From contig CM053028.1 in the NCBI GenBank assembly GCA_028564925.1, positions 444,838,022 to 444,902,021 of the forward strand: a DNA stretch of 64,000 nucleotides, given 5' to 3'. The stretch is from Lithobates sylvaticus (Eukaryota; Chordata; Amphibia; Anura; Ranidae). The first letter of the stretch is position 1, and each line of letters opens with the position of its first letter. This document shows positions 57,173 through 64,000 of this stretch, one piece after another. Below the pieces are notes generated by a model. That model made no database searches and was not told the DNA's origin. It saw only the letters and a list, made by a program, of their open reading frames with translations. Made by a program: the position numbers and the translations under genes.

Positions 57173-57281
57173 GTTATTTTGAGATGGTGGAAAATCTCTC
57201 TCCGAAATGAATTTCGTGAGGCAAGACCTGGAGAACAAAAAGAGTCTCATGAGGATTTTGTGGATGATTCAACTCTGCAAG
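57173..57281 (+). CDS. fbxo36: FBXO36 exon 2
   Basis: After a pyrimidine-rich acceptor (TTTCCTTTCAAG) the exon encodes 36 residues plus the first base of the next codon, and ends at donor GTAAGT. The peptide (VILRWWKISLR, then PGEQKESHEDF) matches human FBXO36 (VIFRWWKISLR, PGEAKETHEDF) with the same exon length. The phase fits exon 1 (phase 0 in) and the expected glycine of exon 3 (phase 1 out). It forms part of the region ahead of the F-box. Exon 3, which would carry the F-box, was not found before the window ends at 64000. Intact splice sites and conservation argue against a pseudogene. Confidence 0.95.
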
Positions 57282-57397
57282 GTAAGTTGGTTGCCCTTCC
57301 TAAGTAACGTAACACTGCAATACATTAAAGGGGTCTAAGATACCATGGATGAAACAGTAATGGTGTGCAGTATTCGTTAGCAAACAGTCACATCTAA

Positions 57398-57821
57398 AGC
57401 CCCATACACACGGTCGGATTTTCCGATGGATTCTGTCCTATCAGACAATGTTGTCGGAAATTCCGACCGTGTGTAGGCACCATCGGACAGTTTCATCGGA
57501 TTGTCTGACGGACAAAGTCCTATCTCCTGCTGGATAGATTTTTTGACAACAAAGTCCGATCACACCAAATCCGATCGTGTGTAGCGAATTCCGACGGACA
57601 AAGTGCTACGCATGCTCAGATCACATTACAAGACCAAAGCTATTGGCTACTAGCCTCTACGTAGTCCCGTCGTAGGCAACAAACGTCACCACGTTCAGAA
57701 TGATCGGATTTTCCGACAACTTTGTCCGACCGTGTGTACGCAAAACCAACATCGGACAAAGTACGATGGACATGATCCGACGGACCTGGTCCTCGGATAA
57801 TCCGCGCATGTGTATGGGGCT
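57398..57821. mobile_element. TWA-flanked MITE (AGCCCCATA-CACAC)
   Basis: TAA before, TTA after. Ends AGCCCCATACACACGG and CATGTGTATGGGGCT. The interior is a run of TCCGA/TCGGA motifs in both orientations. Lies 116 bp after exon 2. Confidence 0.9.
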
Positions 57822-57957
57822 TTAGTATGTTTAAAGTTGGCCATACAAGGTAAGGTATTTTTGTGTAATAAATACAATATTGCAACAGTCACTCTTTGTA
57901 AAGTATGGGAACAACCACATGGGGTGTCTACATCAAACAAGATGGAGTCAACTTTAA

Positions 57958-58195
57958 GGCTGGGTTCACACTATTGCGAATTGGATGAGGGTTTCTCTGC
58001 ATCCAATTCGCACAGCAGGAGATTGTGACCAGCTCTCTATGGAGCCAGTTCACATATCTCTGCAGCGGCTCCAGTGCAATTTGCACAGGAGCCCTGTGTG
58101 TCTTTTGGTCCGAATTCAGCAAAAAAATCAGGCTGAAATCGGACCTAAAAGGGGTGAATGGAGATGCACCGGACTTACTTGAGACAACGCAGCAC
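57958..58195. mobile_element. TWA-type MITE (GGCTGGGTT-CACAC), right end lost
   Basis: TAA precedes GGCTGGGTTCACACTATTGCGAATTGGATG. It is homologous to 43077-43299 through GACCTAAAAGGGGTGAATG. The right terminus is not recognisable. Confidence 0.7.
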
Positions 58196-58339
58196 TATAC
58201 AATACTGTTTATAGGCAGTAACTGGGAGATTGAGGGGCATTCCTAGGATTGCAGGAGACCTGGGGCAGGCACCTTTGAGCATTCCAAGGAGAGTAATATT
58301 GTGGCAACAGTGGGTGGTATTCCTAAATTGCATTAACAA

Positions 58340-59000
58340 TGGGGGTGGGGGGTATGGTTATATAAAACTAACTCACAGAGTGCAGGAGTCAAGAATAAGC
58401 AACGCAAATAACTCAGGGTTCAGGAGTACAAAACACACAGGGCACAGAGGTCAGGAGTGCTTAAATTGGTTCTAAAGGCAGAGGTTTTTTTACCTTAATG
58501 CATTCTAAACATTAAGATAAAAACTTTCTGTGTGCAGCAGCCCTCCCAGTTCCCCTAATACTTACCTGAGCCCCATCGCAATCTATCGATGTGCACAAGA
58601 GTCCCGGCTCTACAGGAACTCTCCCTTCTCATTGGGTGAGACAACATTGTCTCCCACTGCTGTCAATCACAGCCAGTGAACCAATGAGGAGAGAGAGGAG
58701 GCAGGGCCGAGCTTCAGCTCTGTTTGCTCTGGGAGAATTCTGCAGGACGGAGCGGCCAGGAGTGCTGGCGGGGGACCCGAGAAAAGGAGGATTGGGGCTG
58801 CTCTGTGCAAAACCACTGCACAGAGCACGTATGTATAACATACTTGTTTTTGTTTTTTTAAAGCCAGGCCTTTAATTTCACTTTTAAGCACACAGCACAA
58901 GTGTCACGAGCGTTTAAGGCACAGAGCACAAGGCCATGAGTACATAATGCACAGAGGGTCAGGAGTGTGTAACACACAGGACAGTGTACAACCAAAAATG
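58340..59000 (+). repeat. Degenerate tandem repeat interrupted by a MITE
   Basis: Irregular units based on ACACACAGGGCACAGAGGTCAGGAGTG occur on both sides of the 58465-58883 element. Unit length is roughly 25-35 bp with much variation. Confidence 0.55.
58465..58883. mobile_element. TTAA-flanked MITE (ATTGGTTCTAAAGGC)
   Basis: TTAA at 58461-58464 and 58884-58887. Its interior matches 43525-43903, including TACTTACCTGAGCCCC and GCTCTGTGCAAAACCACTGCACAGAGC. Non-coding. Confidence 0.82.
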
Positions 59001-59009
59001 ATGCCCTCT

Positions 59010-59390
59010 TGGAAGTACAATCATGTCCCTCAACTTTCCATCCCACCGCCCATCCCCAGTACAGCTCTCTCTCCACCCCAAATCCCACCAATACAGAACA
59101 TATAAGCCACCTCTCTAACCCAATTTCCCCCAATATGGATCCCTCCCTCTCTTCCTCAAAATACTCCCAGTTCAGATCTCACCCCCCCCCCCCCACCCCC
59201 AAATTCCCCCATTGCAGATCCTTTGCTTCTCTCCAAATCCCATCAGTACAGGTTTCTAACACCCCCCCCCCCATTTCCTCGACCAGTACTGATCTCCCTC
59301 CCCCTTCAAATTTCCTCCAGTAGGACCTCTTCCTCACCTCAAATCTCCCCCCTCCCCCAATACAGTGGTATACCCCCTACCTAAACTTCA
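59010..59390. repeat. C-rich low-complexity sequence
   Basis: A loose ~45-bp periodicity (CCCCAATATGGATCCCTCCCTCT, CCAGTTCAGATCTC, CCATTGCAGATCC) with several C-tracts. Open frames follow from composition. Confidence 0.5.
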
Positions 59391-59642
59391 GATTGGTGCA
59401 ATGCTCTGTGAGTCCTCCCCTTGGTTGTGTCATGCCACACTGCACATCAGAGCCATGTAGGAGCCTTCCTCAGTTCTGTACTCTACTACAGGGAAATGAG
59501 GCAACCTCAATGAGCATTGCTAGCACAGGGCACATGCTGCACATCTTACGGGGTGCCCCAAGTCTAACGCTGTGACTGCTTGAATTTATTTTTTTATTTT
59601 TTTTAATTTCATCACTGCAGTGACACTTGCAAAATAATATGG

Positions 59643-59950
59643 GGTAGCACAGTGGTGTAGTGGATAGCACTTTTGCCTAGCAGCAAAAGGGTCGCTGGTT
59701 CAAATCCCAACCACGACACTACCATGCCTGGAGTTTTCATGTTCTCCCTGTGCTTGCGTGGGATTCCTCCGGGTACTCCGGTTTCCTCCCACACTCCAAA
59801 GACATGTTGGTAGGTTAATTAGAGCCTTCCTAAATTGGCCCTAGTATATGTATGTATGTATGAATGTGAGTTAGGGACCTTAGATTGTAAGCTCCTTGAG
59901 GGTAGTAAATTGACGCTGCTATATAAGTACCTGAAATAAATAAATAAAAT
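59643..59950 (+). mobile_element. V-SINE (tRNA-derived SINE)
   Basis: The 5' part has polymerase III signals: an A-box-like TAGTGGATAGC and box B GGTTCAAATCC at 59697-59707. Next comes the conserved vertebrate core (TCCTCCGGGTACTCCGGTTTCCTCCCACACTCCAAAGACATG) and an L2-like tail (GATTGTAAGCTCCTTGAGGG, TATATAAGTACCTGAAATAAATAAATAAA). Nearly full length; a small tandem TATG expansion is present. Confidence 0.93.
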
Positions 59951-60094
59951 GTACCTTGGGTGCCTGGTGCTAGCTCATTGAGAGACAAATGGAGTCATGG
60001 ATATGTAGATCAGGTAAAGATAGGATCTAAAAAGGACCAGATTGCTCACATTTGGATCATCAGATCCCCATATATTAAATACAAACCCCTAGAC

Positions 60095-61172
60095 CAGGTA
60101 TACCTAAATGGCAGACCGCAGTCCGGTTCTGGCCCCAGTAACCATCCTATGCGGACTGCAGCCTCGCCAAATAGTTGCCTGTGTGTCCTCTCCCTGCCGC
60201 CGGGTCGCCTGCCTGCCTGCCTGTCGCTGCTATGTTCACAGCTTGGCAGGCACGCATGGGTCTGTCCCTTCGATAAGATCCCCACACTGCCTGTCTTATT
60301 TACACAAGACGTGAAGCGCTGCCGCTCTGGACAAAGGGCGTGACTTTTTAAGTTAAGAAGCCGGTGATTGGCTGCCGTGCTTTCCATCTTGTGTGAATAA
60401 GGTAGGGCTCTGTGGGGAGGGGGGAGTGCTGTGCTGTTATGAAAAGGACAGGAGTCTACTATCATAGGGTCTGCGATGGGTCAGTCTGCGATGGGTCAGT
60501 CTGATGTGCATCGAAGGCTGGGATGTGGAGGACATGGGCGTAGCATCAGGTGCCTCAGGGTCACAATTGTGACCCCGCCCTTAGCTCCAGGGGGCCCACA
60601 GCTGTGCTCCTGCTGTTATATTACATTTGATTTCCTCCACAAAATCACAGAGCTGGAGTCCAGCTACAATCTGCCTTGTGTCCCCCAGTGCCCCAGCCAA
60701 GTTCTATAATCCAGTAATCAGCTTCCAGTTGTTTGCGCTCTCCCCAGTCCACACCCTTCCTCTGCTCTCATTGACTGGGGACATGTCATTATTAGGATGG
60801 GGGAGAGACAAGGTGTAATTACTATGATAGGGGAAAGGGGGCAAGGTCATGTATTTACTAGGATGGTTTCTACAAAATATTTTGAATTACCCTCTCAATA
60901 GGTACATAAATCTCTGAAATAACTCTTTAGCCACTTGGAGTGTCTTGGATTGTAATTGGAGTATCTTGGCGCCTAATTGGAGTATCTTGGCATGCAGTGG
61001 AAGGGGCGGGTATTGGTGGCGGGCCCCAGGACAATTTTTGCATTGGGGCCCACAAGCTACGCCTCTGGTGGAGGATATTATGTGGAGTCAAAGCACCAAT
61101 ATGACACTCGGACCTCCGCTGGAAGAACAATTTTCTGACTGGAACCCCGTGAATTTTAATTCAGTGCCCCTG
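60095..61172. mobile_element. hAT-type element holding another hAT MITE
   Basis: CCCTAGAC is duplicated exactly at 60087-60094 and 61173-61180. Ends are CAGGTATACC and GTGCCCCTG, with GACCGCAGTCCGG near the left and CGGACCTCCGCTGG near the right. Without the nested copy it is about 535 bp. A 139-codon frame on the - strand lacks hAT transposase motifs. Confidence 0.85.
60533..61067. mobile_element. Nested hAT MITE (GGGCGTAGC ends)
   Basis: GTGGAGGA at 60525-60532 and 61068-61075. Ends CATGGGCGTAGC and GCTACGCCTCTG. GGGGCCCA-type motifs sit inside both ends, and a 20-bp repeat around 60935-60990 (GGAGTATCTTGG) lies inside. Non-coding. Confidence 0.92.
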
Positions 61173-61180
61173 CCCTAGAC

Positions 61181-61995
61181 CTTTAAAAATCTTTTGATGG
61201 GTAGCCATGGAGCACAGAACATGACTATTCTTTGCAATATTAAACAAGTCCCAAAGACTCATGCTTTACCTTCTTTCAGAGCAGCACTTGTAGAAGGTTG
61301 CTAAGAAACACAAGTGAACAGCAGTGAAACTCCTTCATTTAAAGCTTCCAAGTGGATACAAGAAAATTAGATTACAGAATTGTCCTAAACATTTTTCATT
61401 GTTCGTGTCTTGTGTTTTTTTTTTTCGCTTCAATTTAGTCCTGCGTGGCAATGGCAGCAATGACTTCCTTATGTTAGACTTCACTCCCCATCATTCTTCC
61501 CCTATCTGGCTCCACCTCGCTCTGATTTGCTAACAGCAAACCCAAACACTCTGTATCAAAAGCTCTCTGTCTGTCTGACATACACGACTCTGTGCTCCAA
61601 TCTACTGTAACTATGAATGCTACTGTTTTCCAAGGAACGTTGCCAAAATACCTCCCTTCCTCTGTTGAACAAATTATAGCGCCGCTCCTCACCCTGGCTG
61701 TATAAATATAGTTCTGTGTTTCAGAGTTTCACCTTTATCAGACATAATTCAGGATTAACTTAATTGTTACTGCACGTTACCTGGTTTAAATCCTATTAAA
61801 ATAGTTTAGGATTTAATTTTGTACTCTGGAATTTGAGCATTTGATTCTTACTGGGAAGTGAAAGTCAGCCCAATGTACAGAAAGGATTGGCAGAACTTCA
61901 ATCTGCACAGTGCTTCTGACCTCTCCAGGCAGTAGCACACAGGTGTCCCCAACTTCAGCCAAAAACCAAAGTAGAATTCACCTGATACTCCACCT
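61181..61995. other. Repeat-poor stretch, no gene seen
   Basis: One of the few unique-looking segments. Includes TATAAATATAG near 61704 and short frames without domains. No FBXO36 exon 3 motif (expected near GQTALIF-like sequence) was found. Confidence 0.45.
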
Positions 61996-62005
61996 GTTGG
62001 CTTAA

Positions 62006-62439
62006 AGGAGAAGTACAGTCAAATCTCATTTGGCTGTACTTCTCCTGTGGATCACAGGAGTGCAGTTCATTCTGCACTACTGTGTGACCTGTTTTTAGCA
62101 GACAGTGGGCTGAAGCCCGTTGTCGGCTGACGTCACAGAGCTAGTCCAGACTGGGGAAAGATCACCACCATATGGTCGAGTTTCACCCAGATGTCTGGGC
62201 TGGCACCCCATTCAACCTCTCAGCAAGCCACTGGGAGCCTGAACCACTCCCGTCCCCCCCTCTACAGCCCCGGGGGGGTGCAGAGCAGAGAGATGGTGAC
62301 TCACAGCATCCAGCCCTTGTTCATGGAGCACTGAGAACTGAGTAATCAGCGGCCTTTGATCGCTTAGTTCTCAGTCTTAGAGCCGGTAGGGGACAGATGC
62401 AGCATCGGACCAAGATAAGTACGATTAATAAAAACCCTT
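62006..62439. mobile_element. TTAA-flanked MITE (AGGAGAAGTACAG)
   Basis: TTAA at 62002-62005 and 62440-62443. AGGAGAAGTACAGTCAAA faces TTTGGCTGTACTTCTCCT near the left. The right end is AAAACCCTT. Relatives lie at 8651 and 40660. Confidence 0.82.
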
Positions 62440-62443
62440 TTAA

Positions 62444-62926
62444 AGCGGAGTTCCAGACGTTTTCATGTTTATTAAAAGTCAGCAGCTACAAAAAATGTAG
62501 CTGCTGACTTTTAATAAACACACACTCCCCTGTCCCACGATCCAGCGATGCAGCCGCTCAAACCCTCGGTTCTCTCCCTTGCCGCTCCTCAGGACGGGCA
62601 TTACAAGTGTGGGCACCCGGCTGCGACAGCTTGCGGCTTCACAGCTGAGTGCGCACTGTGCATGCGTGAGTCGCGCTGCACCCCCTCAGTGGTCGGGCAA
62701 TCTTCTGGGACCTGTGACGTTTCCCAGAGGATTGCAGGAAGGGAGGGGGAGAGGAGAGCTTCCGCTCAAGTTGCCTAGGCGGCCCGAGCGGAAGTGGAAG
62801 TGGGGTACCTGTCAAAACTAGGTACCTGCTCCCCCCCCACCAAATAAAAATGACATGCCAAATGTGGCATAGAAGCGGTTGAGGAGTGCTTAAAGCGGAA
62901 ATTCCACTTTTGGTTGGAACTCCACT
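62444..62926. mobile_element. TTAA-flanked MITE (AGCGGAGTTCC)
   Basis: Begins directly after the TTAA that ends the previous element and finishes GGTTGGAACTCCACT before TTAA (62927-62930). Same internal order as 24204-24652: AAAGTCAGCAGCTAC pair, CTTCTGGGACCTG, GGTACCTG, CCAAATGTGGCA. Confidence 0.9.
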
Positions 62927-62929
62927 TTA

Positions 62930-63320
62930 AGCTTGTGTCACAGTTCAATATTTATATGCTTTGAGCATACTAGTTTAAAGTGTTTATAATCCCTAAAAAA
63001 TTAAATATATTATTTGTTCTTTTTTGTCTGTTAAATAATAATAATAATAAACCATGGAAAGCATTTGTCATATACAGTATGTTTGGTAAGTGCGAGAATA
63101 TACTTGTTGATCCTGTCAAAAATTCACTAGGTTTGAATGTTTCTGTGCATTCTACATTGTTCTCTCAAGCAGTGCTATCGGTCTTGGCCAGTTCACCTCT
63201 GAAAACGACTGAACACCTCTGTCCTTTGAAGATAAGGAAAGAGAGAGAGGGTGTTCTGTAGTTCTAGTGCTTGTCCAAGGGTGATAATGCTGCTGCTCGA
63301 TAGATACAGTACAGTGAGTG
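62930..63320. other. No gene seen; (AAT)n
   Basis: AT-rich stretch with an (AAT)6-like run at about 63036-63053. Confidence 0.45.
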
Positions 63321-63500
63321 AGCCTGGATTCACACTATTGCGAACACAGACATTGCATGTGATTCGCACCGCATTGCTGTGCAGATCACATGCGATGTCT
63401 GTACATTGCGAATTCAGCCATACAGTTGTATGGCTGAACTTGCATTGGATTTGCATGAAAAAGGTGCAGGAACCTTTTTTTTCCCACACTGGAGTCACAA
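63320..63500. repeat. TWA-type MITE left end (GCCTGGATT-CACAC)
   Basis: GCCTGGATTCACACTATTGCG is a relative of 57958. ACATTGCATGTGATTCGCA pairs with TGCAGATCACATGCGATGT in the interior. The right end is unclear. Confidence 0.55.
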
Positions 63501-64000
63501 AAAAAATCTAGATTCCCGTGAGCAAATAGCGCCTGCTGGTAACAAGTGATATCAGACTCCTATAAATAAACAATTAAGCAAACACAATGTACAAAAATCA
63601 GCATATAAATTCAGTGTTTCATAAGTACGTTGACAGTGATTAATAAGAAACATCTTTTCCAAAAACGTACAATCTCGCCGTGTAAATCCTACAACTGGTG
63701 ATTTGTAGCTGAATGTGCTCCCAAAACAAACAACTCAAGTAAAGTGAAGATCCCTACTCACCGAATGTAGTTGACCCTCAATGTCATACGACAAGAGAGG
63801 TCAAAAAGGGCTTAAGCGGTCTCCGTTACCAAAGGATCCACGAACCAGCTCCAATCGTTGTCTCCTTACTAGACCTGGTGGCACTCAAAAAGAACAGAGA
63901 ACGGGCTTCACATAGCGTAAAAAAGCCTTCATACAGGTACAGATTACAACAGGAATTTATGCAAACCCCTCCTGTGCAGAAATCCGTAACACCAAAAAAA
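63501..64000. other. No gene seen at the window end
   Basis: Possible dispersed repeat (AACTGGTGATTTGTAGC, CCTACTCACCGAATG, ACAGGTACAGATTACAACAGG), not classified. The window ends inside it. Confidence 0.3.

Noticed and set aside
59697-59707. tRNA gene
   Set aside because: Box A and box B are present but no tRNA fold or anticodon arm can be read. The conserved V-SINE core follows, so it is a SINE head.
60046-60465. 139-codon - strand frame
   Set aside because: Crosses the edge of a hAT element and has no transposase motif. It ends where element sequence changes.
57300-64000. FBXO36 exon 3
   Set aside because: No sequence encoding the F-box region or the GQTALIF-like start with a suitable acceptor was seen; it probably lies beyond 64000.

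Overview
The window looks like nuclear DNA of an anuran amphibian, most likely a ranoid (true-frog type) species. This is inferred from split vertebrate exons, a CpG-island promoter, a tRNA-derived V-SINE, a CR1/L2-type LINE end, several vertebrate Tc1 copies and very dense short DNA transposons with TTAA, TWA or 8-bp target duplications, including the CCACTT-ended family I associate with ranid genomes. No bacterial or phage features, CRISPR array or functional RNA gene was seen.

One host gene can be named: FBXO36 on the + strand. Exon 1 (19289-19384, 32 codons) lies at the edge of a CpG island, and exon 2 (57173-57281, 36 codons plus one base) lies 37.8 kb downstream. The F-box exons fall beyond the window. 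From conserved vertebrate gene order, the leftward side of the island is probably the start of TRIP12, which would make 1-18.6 kb its first intron. A perfect RFX X-box sits 17 nt upstream of the FBXO36 ATG. A pair of coding-like blocks on the - strand at 50.2-50.8 kb, inside FBXO36 intron 1, is not recognised.

Nearly everything else is mobile-element debris. Tc1 elements lie at 7.0-8.6, 11.5-14.1, 22.8-24.8, 33.3-39.0 and 34.7-36.3 kb. Nested insertions are common: three short elements inside the 11.5 kb Tc1; a broken LTR retroelement inside the 33.3 kb Tc1, itself holding another Tc1; and a hAT inside a hAT at 60.1-61.2 kb. Foldback structures lie at 17.1, 28.9-30.1 and 45.5-46.6 kb, the last with arms of about 540 bp. 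A 351-361 bp tandem array lies at 48.8-49.6 kb.

The most interesting pattern is a set of short TWA-flanked elements whose outermost 9 bp differ from family to family, while a CACAC-like block stays at positions 10-14 from the end. Other items are regulatory-looking motifs (X-box plus octamer, GCGCATGCGC palindromes) carried inside TTAA-flanked elements, and neighbouring elements that share a single target duplication. No previously undescribed protein-coding system could be demonstrated.
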